A stretch of DNA of 64,000 nucleotides, from positions 372,001 through 436,000 of the forward strand of contig NW_025813703.1 of the NCBI RefSeq assembly GCF_021917145.1, in the 5' to 3' direction. Each line of letters begins with the position of its first letter. Within the stretch, counting starts at the first letter, position 1. The position numbers were made by a program, and so were the translations under genes. Below the pieces are notes generated by a model. It was not told the origin of the DNA, did not search any database, and was given only the letters and a program-made list of their open reading frames with translations. Origin of the DNA: Hypomesus transpacificus. Its lineage: Eukaryota; Chordata; Actinopteri; Osmeriformes; Osmeridae. Of the stretch, positions 21,621 through 34,582 are shown piece after piece.

Positions 21621-24600
21621 ATGGAACAGGAATTTGAAGACATGGATTCAGACGGCCGGTGGCAGAATCTATACATAGTAAGTGTTTAGGCTAGCCAACT
21701 AGCTAGCTCCAGATAGCTTGCAAGTTAGCTATCCAAGTAGCTAGCTACTTTTATTTATGTTACTACCTGCTCAGCAGCTGACAGCTAGCTATTTAGCACG
21801 AACACTAATCATTAGCTAGCTAGATTGCTACTTTAAGATATGTGTATGCTTTATAGCTCCCTGGAAGTTAGTGAAAAACATGACTTATGTTGCGTATATA
21901 AGTTGTTTAGCTAGCCTGTTAGGCTACTAGAGTTACTAACGCGAGGCTTAACTAAAACAACGTGCGCATGCGACGATGAAGTGACATCACTTCATTGCCA
22001 CTTAATTTTCTTTGTTGGACAACTAGTTGGTCACCTACAACATAATCAAAATCATTCTTGATATCTTACATCAGCAGCAAACAAGACGCAATTAACAGTT
22101 TAGCCTTTTTGAATCTTTTTGGGACTGTACCCAACATTTATTATGATTTCAACCTATCCATTTCTTTCATTCCATTTAAAATATAAAGTGCCATGCAGTT
22201 TAGATGCTTTTTAGCCACATTATCAAATCACTTTCAAGTTCCTCCCCCAAAATTGACATTTTTTGCTAAATGTAGAGTACTCCAATAACAAACACCCTTT
22301 TTGTCCACAGGAAATTCGGAATCAGTCCCATGAATGTCCATTTAAAGTTGCTAAATATCCAGAAAATCGGAACAGAAACAGATATAGAGATGTCAGCCCA
22401 TGTAAGTTACTTGGACTTACAATTGCCATCAAGCATCTTTACACTTGACTGATGAAGACATTTTGAATGTAAACCATTTATCAGCAGGAGTCCTAATCCA
22501 AAATGCATGAATGAAGGAAAAGGCAGGTAGTTAAGATATTGTTGTCTTTTCCTCTTAGTTGATCACAGTCGTGTCAAACTGAAGAACTCGGACAACGACT
22601 ACATCAACGCAAGTTTAGTGTTCATGGAAGAAGCACAAAGAAGTTACATTTTAACTCAGGTACATTTGTTTTTGTCTTACTATTATATTTATCAATGGAT
22701 GCCTCAATTTAGTTCTACCCTGGTCTCTTTCTGACTACCGCAGTGAATCATCTTTTTCTCCCTCCCTGTTACGCAATTAATGACTACATCTGGAAAATGT
22801 ATGTGCCTCTTGTGCCAAATCTTTTAACATGCATCGTCACAGGTGTGTGAAAACTACTGTTATTGTTACAAGATGTGAGAAGCCAGTTTCCTTCTTGGTG
22901 TTGTTATACGGAATGCTACTGTTGTGAATGTCTTGGGTTGAAACAGTAACTATTTGGTGTCATGAACAGCCGTTTTTAAGATGATGCCATGATTTGTGCC
23001 GAAATGAGCGCAGAATTTTAAATAATAAGCACTTGAATCAGAGGATGAGGGACAGATGGTTCTTACTCTTGTAGAGATACAGGGAGAAATGCTTATATTG
23101 GCCAATATTTAAGCACCAGCATCCTGGCTTTTTTTTATCTTGGGAGTAAACTCCTCGAATGACATGTTTACTCTACTATCCTTGGCGGGACTTCCAACCT
23201 CATTAGACGTTGTTTTGGGTGCTTTTCAAATAACAGCCATGTCTGTCCTGACAGTGAAAGGCTGATGTGAATACTTGGGGTTAGTTGATATGAGGAGGCT
23301 GATAAACCCAGCAAAATGAGACTACACCTATTACTCTAATCTGTATAATACATACTCAAAAATTTTTGTTGGGAGAAGGGAGGGGGGGGTTCTGGTGCTT
23401 TAGCCCCAAATGTTTAGGTTTGATAATAACTTCATCTGGCAGTCACTGTAGTTTTACAAATATAATTCACACTTTGCAAATGGAGCGTTATGCTAGCTGT
23501 TGCGAAATTTGGTCTGGTTGACGGCTGCATCCAAATCAGCGAGCTACCAGCAGTGTCCCATTAACAACCTGGACTCTCTCCTCCCTTGGCTCTCGGTCAG
23601 TTTATGTTAATGTGACTCGCTCATCAGCAGCTCATCAAGGACAGTGGACATTTAAATTTGCAGCAGGCAAGATGGAATATTTTAAACAAAAGAGAATAAA
23701 ATGTTGATGATGCCATGATTAGGCTCACTCCTCACCAGTAATGTAACATATATGTAACGAACCAATTGATGTCTGACTGCACTGAATAACAATATGCTGT
23801 TGATATTACACATCTCCATAAACGGCTGTTGCCCCTCAAATGTATGCAAACAATGCTAACCTACCAGATACACTTCCACCTTCTTATTGAAGGTCATTGA
23901 ATTTGAAGGGAAACACAGTTTGGTAATCCTGTATATGACATCGCTTTACGTATGATCTATGTATGTTGCAGTTGGATGTGTATGTTGTAACGTTCTGTTT
24001 GGATACAATGTTAAATGAAGTGCGTCTACATGTGTGTCTCCCCCAGGGGCCTCTAAGGAACACCTGTGGACACTTCTGGTTGATGATCTGGGAGCAGAGG
24101 ACCAAGGCCATCATCATGCTCAACAGAGTGATAGAAAAAGGAGCAGTGAGTTAAGCTAGCTTCTGCCTCAGATCACGTCAGTGTCCACAGGAAGGAAGGG
24201 CCCTTCTTTTTGCTGCTACACACTGTACTGTGACACATGCTGGTAAAAAGGTCCGCATGTCAGTAACCTTTTTAATTACACCATTTTGTATAATATTCTT
24301 TTACCACATTTCTCCTTTTTTTCACGTTGCTTGAAAGCTTGAGTTTTGAAAGAATCACTCTTAACAACTGAATACTTTTCAATACTTTGCCGACAATAAT
24401 TTGTCAGCAAAGAAGGCTGGTTTTATAGTTGTGTTCTGGGAACGTGAGCAGACTGACTGACAAAATGACTTAATGTAAATCAGGGTTCAGATTGATTAGC
24501 ATCCTTTGGTTACCACCGGTAAATATACACAGGGTGTTTGTTTACTTTCAGGATTCTACTGTGGTGGATGCTTGTTATTAAATACTAAACTAATTATTAA

Positions 24601-27600
24601 TATAGGCACTGTCATTTCCAAATGTATGGCTGCTGGTAAGACAGTTGACAATGGAAATCTAATAGACTCTCAAATGTAGCTGTAGGCATGTATTCATGTT
24701 TTTCAACAGAAAAACTGGAAGACTTGGCCACATTTACATATGATATGCTGGTATTTTGGTCCACAAGTGGGTTATATTGCCTACATATGGTCATACATTG
24801 GTCATACATGATTGTTCCAGCCATTATTGACGCAACCTTGTTTTATCTAAGGTTATGGTGTACCACAAGCCGTAGAGTAGGCATGGGAGATTATTATTCA
24901 ACCATCCTACCAAATGCTTTGTCATTTTGATATCTAGATATGAATCAAAAGTTATTTGGTTACCTTGGTAAGTCTTTAAAAACAATGACTGAACAAAACC
25001 GACAACTTAAACTCTCTTCTCTCATGACTGACAGGAAAAGTGTGCCCAGTACTGGCCGACACAGGACGAGCGGAAAATGTCTTACAGAGACACGCGCTTC
25101 CTAGTGACGCTAGTTTCTGAGGACATCAAGTCGTACTACACCACCAGAGTGCTGGAGCTAGAGCATGCTGACGTAAGACCTTCCATCATTGAACAAAAGG
25201 GTATTTTGAAGGGAAATGTGGCGGTAGTCCTATCCCATTGAAAGGTTAGTGACTTTTAGAACTCTTGTGCCAATTTGTACTAACCCACAGCACCCCCCCC
25301 CACACACACACACACACACACAAAATGTTTCTCTCAGACGGGGGAGAAGAGGGAGCTGTATCACTTTCATTATACCACCTGGCCCGATTTCGGCGTTCCG
25401 GAATCCCCAGCATCGTTCCTCAACTTCCTGTTCAAGGTGCGAGAGTCAGGCTCCCTGGGGGAAGACCACGGGCCGGCTATCGTACACTGCAGCGCTGGGA
25501 TTGGCCGGTCGGGAACTTTCTCTCTGGTGGACACCTGTCTTGTCCTGGTAAGCCGTAAGCCCTGCCTTCATGGACCAGAATTCCACTTCAGTGACTGTTC
25601 ACCCTGCTTTTCAGTTTGGGATCATTTCTTTCTGTGGAAGCACAAAGATAATACTGGGGCATAACTTTGCACTTGCACTTTGCCAGTAAAATTGTGCCAA
25701 TGATTGGTGTCAGAAGTTTTAAACAAAACAAACAAGCTTTCTAATGTAGTCTTATCCCCATAATACTTACATTTATTACCCTAAAGAAGGGGTACTCAAA
25801 ATGTCCACTTACCAAATTTCCATTCAGTCCAGGGTCCGCAACAATGATGGTAATTTTTGGGGGGGCCCTTACCTCAGAGTTCTGGGGGTAATTTTGTTCA
25901 AAGTTTCCACGCTTTGTGTCATAGTGACATTTCACATTGCCACTTTTGACAAGGGCAACTGTCTCATCGCGATTTTCGCAACTTTTCGCTTTTTGTCGGG
26001 TTTAAAGCCCTCTATGATTTTTGGTAAGGAAGAAACAGATACCGTTAGCAAATCGAATAGCCTGCGTTGTAGCGAATGACACACAACCTGAGTGACCCAC
26101 AGAGGTTGCGGCCAACGTTGAGTTCCTGTTGGTGATTACAGTTATTACAGCTCCTGATTGGACACGGAAGATGAAAACCACATTGAGTTGGAACAATATA
26201 TAGGTACCAATGAAAACTCGCTTGGATCATGACTAAATTAGAATGATGATTTTGGCTCCGGTCCAAATTGTATCGCGTCTGGGTCCGGATCCGGACCGGA
26301 GTCCGCCTATTGAGTACCCCCGCCCTAAATAATAATTTTTGTGTTGGTTGATATTTTAATGGGGGAAATGTATGGAAGATTCCCTTCCTGTACTCCCGAA
26401 ACGTTGACCTGCAGTTTCTCTTCAGATGGAGAAGAGGAAAGACCCATCTGTGGACATCAAAAACATCCTGCTGGACATGAGGAAGTATCGGATGGGCCTC
26501 ATCCAGACTCCGGACCAGCTGCGCTTCTCCTACATGGCCGTCCTCGAGGGAGCCAAGTACATTATGGGAGACTCCTCTGCACAGGTACGCCGTTCTGTAC
26601 CCAGAATATATGGATAGTCGAGACCAGTTACCGAAGGTAAGACCAAGACAGAAAAGACGACAGAAAATAAAACATGGTGAGAGAAGCTTTTGAACGTACA
26701 CAATTTCAGGCTCAAACAAGAATGTCATTATAATGGTTTAAATTATAATGGCAATACTATTATCTGCCTCTTGCTCCCTTTTCTGTTGGCGCATTCAGAA
26801 ACGGTGGCGTGAGCTGTCGAATGAGGACCAGGAGCCTTTGTCTGACTCCCCGCCACCCGCAAGCCCCCAGACCGTGTGTCCGGACAGGTACAACGGAAGC
26901 AAAGGGCCCCACCAAGAAGAAAGTGGGGACACTGAAGTGGACCACAAGGCCACCGCCGAGGTCACCTGCAAGGAACAAGATGTGGATGGGATCATAGCCA
27001 AGTCAGTTACTCAAGATTTTTTTCTCCAATAATGTTTGACTTTCTGATTTGTAAAATAATTCTGAAGGATAATAAATTATATAACCGTTCTTTTGTTTTC
27101 CGTTATCTCCCAGTGTGCGCAAGAGACACAGAGATGAGAGGATATTCAACTCCACACCCCAACAAGCCAACCAACCAACAAAGTCCAAGATAACAGATTC
27201 AGAAAAGAAGAGGAAAAGGTGACCGTTTTGATTTTTCAAAACTAAAAGTATGCTAAATACCAAATTTTGATACACTTCACTTTTTCTGTGAAGTTTTGGA
27301 ATGGTTATCATAATTTTAAATGTTTCATTTCCAAATAGTTTGAAATAATTTCCAAATTTTTTACAGTCATGGAAATAAAACAAATATTTTAACATCTTAA
27401 AAAGTAATGACCATTTGTGCAACAATACCTCATTTTAGCATGGGTTTATCTTATTACAGTACAGCCCTATTTGGAGGCAGCTGTATGTTAATGCCATATT
27501 TTCTGCTCATTTTCAGAAGTCATGAAAATGTCATATGGTGTGGGAACCCAGTGTTACCACATGGTAGTCATGTGACTAAAATACAATAAGATGGATCTTT

Positions 27601-29185
27601 GCCTCAATAGCGCATGCCACAAATCCATTTTTACAAACAATTACTCATTAACAGTGTCCGTCATTTTGATATGGTCTAGACAAGTTGAGACTCTGTTCTC
27701 CCAAATGACAAAGAGGGATGGGCAGTGACATGGCTAGGAGTAATATACTGAGTGGGTATATAGTACAGGATCATGAACAACTCACTGTCTGGCTCGCTAG
27801 GCTCACATCTGTCACTTTTGATGACAGTGCACCTTGAAGAGCTGCTCTTAAGAGAAATTCCAAGAAATATATTCTTGTTTGTCTGTGCGATGTGTGTTCC
27901 AGTAACAGAACTTGGTGGAGGTTATTCTTTTTGTCAACCTGTTGTCATTGTTCTCCTGAACAGTTTGGCCTGCATTTGCTGTACATGACGAGTGCTGGCC
28001 AGTGGGGGTGCTGTAGCTTTGTCCTCCTCTGGGACAGCGACAAAAAGAAGAATTAATAGCAAACTGCAACATTTATTCGCAGCTTTAAAAAAGGAGCCCG
28101 ATGTGTACGTTGGTCACGTAGAACTGTGTGTGTGTGTGTGGTTCATGCGCTGATGGATTCTCTTGTTTTTTTGCTGGTTTGTGTGGGTTGGCTATGGTTC
28201 AGGTCAAAGTTGGAATGGGCTGCTGTGTAGCATGGAATGTTTGTGTTTGTGTTCAGTCTACATGTCTAAGGCCCTCTTCAGGTAGCAACCCTTCCTTAAA
28301 AATATGAAATTAAAGTCTTGTTTTTGCTTCCCAGCAGCCATAGTGGTGAGACCGTCCCAGTCTATATTTATGCCAGCAACTGTGTGCTAGTTGATAAAAT
28401 GAGATAACCCTAATGTATTTCAAACAAACTCAATGCAGCCAAGTTTATTGTTTTAAAAACATAAGTTTTGCATAGTACAATCAGATTGTCCTTCAAGTTC
28501 GCTGAATCAAAATTAAGTTCCAAGATGTTTTGCGGTTCTGAAACGGCACTAGCAAGCTAAGATTTTAGTTATTTTTATCTATTTAATGTAGACCAATACT
28601 ACAGTAAAAAAGAAAAGAAAAAGATTACAATCTCACCGTGTCTCAAATGCAGTCTTAACCAAAGGATACACTGACTCAATCTGACTGTTTAACACCTTAA
28701 ATGAAACATAACTGCTACTTATTCTAAATAAGCTGTTTGCCCTCTACCTGGCAATCTGCAGGGGAGTTGGTATCTACATGCAAGAACTGTGAATAACCTA
28801 TGCTGACCAAAGGGGCAGATTTCTTGGTTAATTTCCTAAAACTGAAACATCACACTTGCGTGTAAAAATATTAATAAAAAATCACGGTAGTGGGCAAGCA
28901 GTTTATTAATGCTGTGTTTAACTTACGCCTAAATAGTTGATCACAGTGATCCAAGGAAACGCATGATGGTGGATTTACCATCCATCAAATATTAGGCATG
29001 AGTATGGCAATTTGTAGTTGCCAAGCTAAAATGCATTTGGTTGCATGGTTCCTTTGGTCACTTTAAATCAGCTGTGGCAATGCTGCTGGTTGTTTGTTTT
29101 CATCCAATAGTGTTTTTGTATCTGGGTTTACATTTTCAGTTTGTGTTTTGCTTCTTATGACAGGTCAAGAACCAGTGATACCTAA
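21621..29185 (+). CDS. ptpn2: T-cell protein tyrosine phosphatase (TC-PTP), complete, 10 coding exons
   Basis: Non-receptor phosphotyrosine phosphatase that dephosphorylates JAK1/3, STATs and receptor kinases. Exons: 21621-21677, 22311-22401, 22559-22659, 24047-24145, 25035-25172, 25338-25547, 26426-26584, 26799-27001, 27114-27218, 29164-29185; these join in one frame of 394 residues (human TC45 has 387). The start follows an in-frame TAG at 21603. Landmarks are the phosphotyrosine loop [10 protein letters not shown], the WPD loop TTWPDFGVP (Asp about 179), the P-loop [10 protein letters not shown] with catalytic Cys about 213 (codon 25488-25490), and the Q-loop QTPDQ. After the catalytic domain comes [10 protein letters not shown], which favours PTPN2 over PTPN1, then basic clusters VRKRHRDER and EKKRKR resembling the bipartite nuclear signal of TC45. 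The last exon gives SRTSDT-stop, close to the human TC45 end PRLTDT. Convergent with psmg2. Confidence 0.95.
25293..25324. repeat. C run plus (CA)n just before a ptpn2 acceptor
   Basis: Nine C followed by about eleven CA units, ending 13 bp before the start of the 210 bp catalytic exon (25338). The true pyrimidine tract, TTTCTCTCAG, remains between them. Confidence 0.85.
25787..26322. mobile_element. 536 bp non-autonomous hAT-like element in ptpn2 intron
   Basis: The ends are inverted: left AAGGGGTACTCAA, right TTGAGTACCCCCG. The flanks CCCTAAAG (25779-25786) and CCCTAAAT (26323-26330) agree at 7 of 8 bases, as expected for an 8 bp hAT target duplication. The interior carries long minus-strand open frames but no transposase motif I recognise, so it looks like a deletion derivative. 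It lies wholly between the ptpn2 exons ending 25547 and starting 26426. Confidence 0.75.
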
Positions 29186-30015
29186 CTCACTCCACCAGTG
29201 GCCCCAGACCAGAGTGCTGACAGCAAAGACAACTTCAGCAGGGATTTCCCATCCAACCCTTTCTTTGTCTCATGCTTTTCCCACCTTTTCTCCCTTCATT
29301 CCTTACCCAATCTTTCACCTTTCTCTCAATTTTCAACATTCACCTAACCATCTTTGAGCCTTATGCCTCTCATACCAAAAAAAACACCTGGCTCTACAAC
29401 CCCACCTAACCCACACATCACCATCTTGTCCCACCCCACATCCTTCTGTACAGTTTACAGAACATGCTTCGACATTCTTTGGAGGAAGAACATTTGAACA
29501 ATGAACACCAGCCTATTACCTGGAGCTGTTAAGTGGAGTAGGTCACAATAATGCATCGACAGGGATAGGAATGTCTATGCTTCTGTTTTTACCTTGTTTT
29601 GTGGGCCACCCCTATTTTGCTTTGAATTTACTGACGAAGGCTGAACAACTTATCTGAAATGGGGGCTATACATTGTCATTTTGTAATGTTTGTAGGAGGT
29701 ATTTTTAGAGAACAGAGACAAAAAAATATGAAATGTTATATTTTTTATAAGAAATTACTTGAAATTTCCTATTGTGAGAGAGGATGAAAGTAAAGTGTTC
29801 GCACCATGTGCAAGGACTTAAGTGGCATGTGTTTTCATGTACATAGTGTTTTTTTAATGACGCGTGAAAAAAATATTTTGGATTTATGAAATATTTTGGA
29901 TTGATAAAATCATACATTGCATTTGTTTGAAAAGAAGACCTGCTTTTAATACTGGGTTTCCTTTTAATTTAATTGTCAAGTCTTACATTTCCTGTTCTCT
30001 AGAGTGTAATCTAAG

Positions 30016-30021
30016 AATAAA
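30016..30021 (+). terminator. ptpn2 poly(A) signal
   Basis: AATAAA about 0.83 kb after the ptpn2 stop. A second AATAAA at 30128-30133 could serve as an alternative end. Confidence 0.5.
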
Positions 30022-30498
30022 AATGGCTTGAAAACTATGAATTAACTGTTCAGGAAGTGATAAAGCAAAAGGATAAATGATTCTCTTCTGAGAGACAATT
30101 TGACTATTTAAAATCTGGACAATTAAAAATAAAAAGACATTTCACTGAAGCTTTTGTTTTAGTCTTAATATAGAGCTGTATTTGAATATTAAAAGATGTC
30201 TTGACTTATTTTCCAAGAAGCAAGATCAGTGTGCTGCACATTGCACTCTTTTTGCAGATGGAGATTACATGTACTAATGATTCATGACTCTTGCTACACA
30301 CACAGATCATCCATAATCAATTTGAACTTGTTACAAGAAGTATGAAAGTATTAGCCAACAACGTTAAACTGCTGCCCAGAATCAAGCGTGGCAAGTGGCC
30401 AAACTACTGTTAAACGGTGTTGGGTGTGAGTCGCTCAAAGTCAGCCCCTCTAGTGCAACATAGGTTTCATAAGGAATCATATAAAATAAGGCACCGTA

Positions 30499-30504
30499 TT
30501 TATT
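30499..30504 (-). terminator. psmg2 poly(A) signal
   Basis: AATAAA on the minus strand, about 300 bp after the psmg2 stop. It leaves roughly 370-480 bp between the convergent ptpn2 and psmg2 transcript ends. Confidence 0.5.
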
Positions 30505-30802
30505 CACACTCGACATCAGTTTGTTAAAACACTAACAGATTTTTCAGGTACATTACCAACATGCATATTTGATTTGGTCTATACATGTCATACTTTTGTT
30601 GAACAACATAGCCACTGGAAAGCAAACCAAATCCAAAATAATGTTAACAATCTTTAATTCCAAAAGGTCTTTGGGGGGTTTTTCAGTTCATAAATTACAA
30701 AGTAGGATCCACAAATCAGATGAGGAATGTTCTTCAGAAGGTCAAGTTCCAGCAGGAGGCTATTTCCATGAGTAAAAGAACGTGTTTGTTTTAAACGATG
30801 AA

Positions 30803-33027
30803 TCAGAAGAGTGCTGGGGGAATGCCACTTCCAAAGAGAAGTCTCCAGGAAGGGGGAATTGTCCATTTCGGGGAAGACTGACTCTAACCAAATGAAATTG
30901 CATAGACAAAATACATTACTTGACATGTAGACATATGCCATATTGCACAAAATGATCTCGTATTCAAATCATAGTTAACTTTCCCAAAAGATAAACAGAG
31001 ACTTTCAGCTTTCATAAATTGTATTTATTGTCGATGCAAAGTGATGCTACTTCAAGTTTCAGGGCTGCTGTGTGAGTTGTGGCACTTACAGGCTTGTCCA
31101 CCAGGTGCAGCCAGTCGTTGAGATAGTTGAGGAGGCTGAAGGCATCTGGGACGTTGTCTCCCTCAGAGCAGAAGATCAACAACACCGCCAAAGGGATGTC
31201 CTCTGCACAACTAAATGGGTAGGAACAATGGTTAATGGAACTGCCCAAATACTTCCATCCTTCCTTTGATTTGATATTAATGCATTTGGAATGGATTGAC
31301 AGTATCTGTGTAGGGGTACACCGGTTTAATAATCTCCAAAGCAAACCAACATTTTCATATTTAAGTCAATTAAAGAAGCCCCAAGATTAAATAATTAAGC
31401 AGATTTGTGTGAATGCATCACAAACACCCACACTTTTGTCTATTTATACAGTCAATATTTCTTGCAGGTTACCTGTCAGTGAAAAGTCCTTTAGTGGGGC
31501 CACCTCCGGGAATGTAGAGGAGCTGCTCTGAGTCAGGGACACCCATTGAAGCAGACACTCTCTCCATCTCCCTCCATTCTAGCTCTTTCACACTCTTCAT
31601 CACTTCCTGCAGGGCGGGTGTGGCCAGGTACCTCAGTGGGGTGCTTTGATAGGGGACATGAGAATGTTAGATTGGATATAGGTCATTATATTGGTATTTA
31701 TTGACACTGACAAGACAAGTACTAGCCTCAGACAAGATTGTTTGGCCTAAGGACTAGGTTTAATTAGTCTGGAAAACCTCATTTAAAGGCAGGGTCAATA
31801 ATGTTGTTGAGACACTTTTTGTCACATTTGCTGAAACAAATGCCTAGTTAGGACTGAACTTAATGATTAAAGGGCATTTAACCGAATGCAATGATTGGAC
31901 GGGCTACTTGTCTACCTCCCGGCAGTGGTCAGGTAATGAGTTCATGTGTTTGGGGGAATGGCTGTGCAAGGAGGGGGTGGGATATTTTGGTTTGAATCCT
32001 TTCGAACTCAAGCCAAAATTGCTAGGTCCACAAAACGTACCAATCCTGCCTTTAAGATGATCTAACAGATGATCCATCAGGTATCACATATCTGTGATAT
32101 GAACTCTTAAGGCCAACATCACATGGTCCAAGTACATGAGTAGAACTGAATACCCAAGAAGTTGTTGGTCGTCCCTCTGATAGGCATGACTGCTGGACAG
32201 AACGACTGTTTTACTGAAGCCACTTGCTTTTATCCAACACACAATCAGTTTACGGAACTTCTTGGACTTGGTCTGAAAAAGGGAAAAGTTTGGTTCATTT
32301 ACAAAGATGTGAGAAGAACATTCAGTGACCAATTTAACAATTTCATTATAAACAACAGGTTTGGCGCTTTTCCATTGCATGGCACCAGCTCCAAAACCAA
32401 AAGAGGCCAAAAGGCAGTGGGAAAGCACCATTAGTTGCACAACTATTTGGGTGTCAGCTCGTCTCAACAGTGTAACACAAGGTAGAATACACCTTGCATT
32501 GGACCCTTCTTTGACATTCACCTGAATGACTGGAGTCCTGATCTGTAGAACCGCCAAATTCAACTCGGGCGCAGCATACACTTCCGGAGATAAATAAGTA
32601 CAGTTAATGATAATTGTCTGGATTTCGAGGACTGACTCAGTTTTGAATGAAACATCCTCATGTGATATATAGAAACATCCTACCTTCTGCATTGGTGTGT
32701 AGTTCGTTTGCGTCTTCTGCAGAAGTCGCATAGGGATTGTTGCCAACCATCGGAATGAGACAGTCGGTGTGAATGTATCCCACTCTGCACATGTTGAGCG
32801 TGGATATTATGAGGTCCACTGCAAGTTGCCCCACATTACCAACTGATATTGCTGGCTGTTAGGGTAGAAAATGCTGTCATCAAATAAGCAGGGTACACCA
32901 TAGTTCACAGACTGCAAATAGATTTTGCTACATCATGAATTGCACTTCTAGTCACAGTTGAGCTACTCACCATAATTAGTGTAAAGTCCTTGAATGAGGA
33001 CGGTGTGCCTTCTGTTTTGACGAACAT
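30803..33027 (-). CDS. psmg2: proteasome assembly chaperone 2 (PAC2), complete, 7 coding exons
   Basis: PSMG2 pairs with PSMG1 to scaffold assembly of the 20S proteasome alpha ring and prevent off-pathway alpha dimers. Exons (minus): 33027-32971, 32855-32684, 32580-32522, 32272-32154, 31643-31473, 31210-31090, 30883-30803; all phases join, giving 259 residues (human 264). The start MFVKTEGTPSSFKDFTLIM matches the family N-terminus. Conserved blocks are SVGNVGQLAVDLIISTLNM, PMVGNNPYAT, VVLSSSHAYQRDDQQL, IPGGGPTKGLF and the characteristic C-terminus SWRLLFGSGIPPALF. The sixth exon could read past its donor (CCT|GTAAGT) to a stop near 31012, which would replace the conserved tail; splicing to 30883 restores it and is preferred. 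Neighbours: tail-to-tail with ptpn2, as in human. Confidence 0.93.
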
Positions 33028-34582
33028 GTTGAATGATCAATTTTCAATAACGTTACGTTGAAAAATGTCGACGTGTTTGGATGTCAGTTACAGCCAGCTA
33101 ACTTTCAGTGTAGTCTGTAAATTATGTATTGTACTTTCGTTTTCTCTGTTCAGTGGGGCTTTTTTTGTAGCATATCTGTCTGTCTTTGAATGCGTATGTC
33201 GTTTATAGCCCTCCTTTTAGATGCCTGAATGAATTGACCTAACATAGTCCGATTTAAAATATCCCAAAACATTATTTACACAAACAACCGGAAAATGTTC
33301 ATACAATAAATAGTTATTATTCAAAGGTACACGGAAAAGATGTTAAACCTTTTATGGGAAGAGGCTGTTCTAAATTACAGCCAGGGATTACGCCAGTCTC
33401 CTACTTGTTAAACCAATGGCTCCACCCCTGCGTCTCTGCATACTTTTTATGTTTTAGTACGTACTGCAGTTACTCTAACAATGTACTAGTGCATTTTTTA
33501 TTATTATTGAGAAAAATCTCCCGACAAATTTACAAACAGACAACGAGGAAGTATAAACAAATAATATGCATACATCAAGCATAACTGTACAGTATTAGAT
33601 GACTGTAAATATGAATAATAATAAAAAAAAATGTGCTGATGCATGGAGTATGCACACGATAAACAACTTAATCACAAGATTGCACCTTAAACTTGGACCA
33701 TGTTGCTCCAAAATGAAGAACCTGAGGTAAAGCATATAAAGGCTCCTTGACCCAATTTTTCAACTATATTTTTTCAGACAGATCTGAAACATAGACAAGC
33801 ATGAAACACAGAGGGACACAGCTTTTCCCCCATTATCTGGAGGTGCCCGCCATAGGATTGGTAGTCGAGGGGTCAGAGACAGTTGACATAGCATACCTTT
33901 AAATCAGCTTCCACTACTGGAAAATCTCTTCTGAAAAAAGAAAGAACATAAAATCTACCATATATGATTCTATGCAGAAGAATGAAAACATTAACTATTA
34001 ACCCCCAATATGTTGTGACTTTTTGCACTTGAAGTTCCCAGTAACGTATTCATTCACCAACACTTCAGAAAGGTATGGCTTACAAACACACAAAACATAG
34101 TGAAAATAGCTCAAGCACTGGCTGAAATCTACTTTGTGGTCAAAGTATGCACATATTGCCATCTGTGTGACAAGTTGCTTTTGTTTTTATATATTTGTAT
34201 GCTTACCTTTAGACTGTAAAATAAGCCCTATAAACTGAGTTTACGAGTTCGAATTCAAACTGCAGCTTTAACATTTTATTTTGTGTGAGGGAAATACTAG
34301 AAGCATGCAATACTGGAATTGGATGCTTTCTGTCAGTGCCTGCAGCTCATCTGACACGACCGGTCACCACATCTCATCAACCTCCATATTCTGTGTTCAG
34401 ACTTTCCTGAGCCTGTTACCAAATAAGCCACTGTGTGGCAGTAATGTCACTAATCTCACCTCAATGCAGCATGACTGATACAGACAGCAGGACAGAAACC
34501 AACAGGTGAGCTGGTGCCAGTAAGCGTGTCTATAAAATGGTCTGTTAATCAGTCCTAAGGGATGCTAATGAAAGCTAGCGTG
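33028..34582. other. intergenic stretch upstream of psmg2
   Basis: No gene seen. In human, CEP76 starts divergently next to PSMG2; no Cep76-like exon is visible here. AT-rich with short unremarkable frames. Confidence 0.5.

Noticed and set aside
26045..26728. 227-codon minus-strand open frame as a gene
   Set aside because: It overlaps a hAT-like element, a ptpn2 exon on the other strand and intron; no recognisable motif.
32084..32746. 220-codon minus-strand open frame as a single gene
   Set aside because: It runs through two psmg2 exons and the introns around them; the spliced model restores the whole conserved protein.
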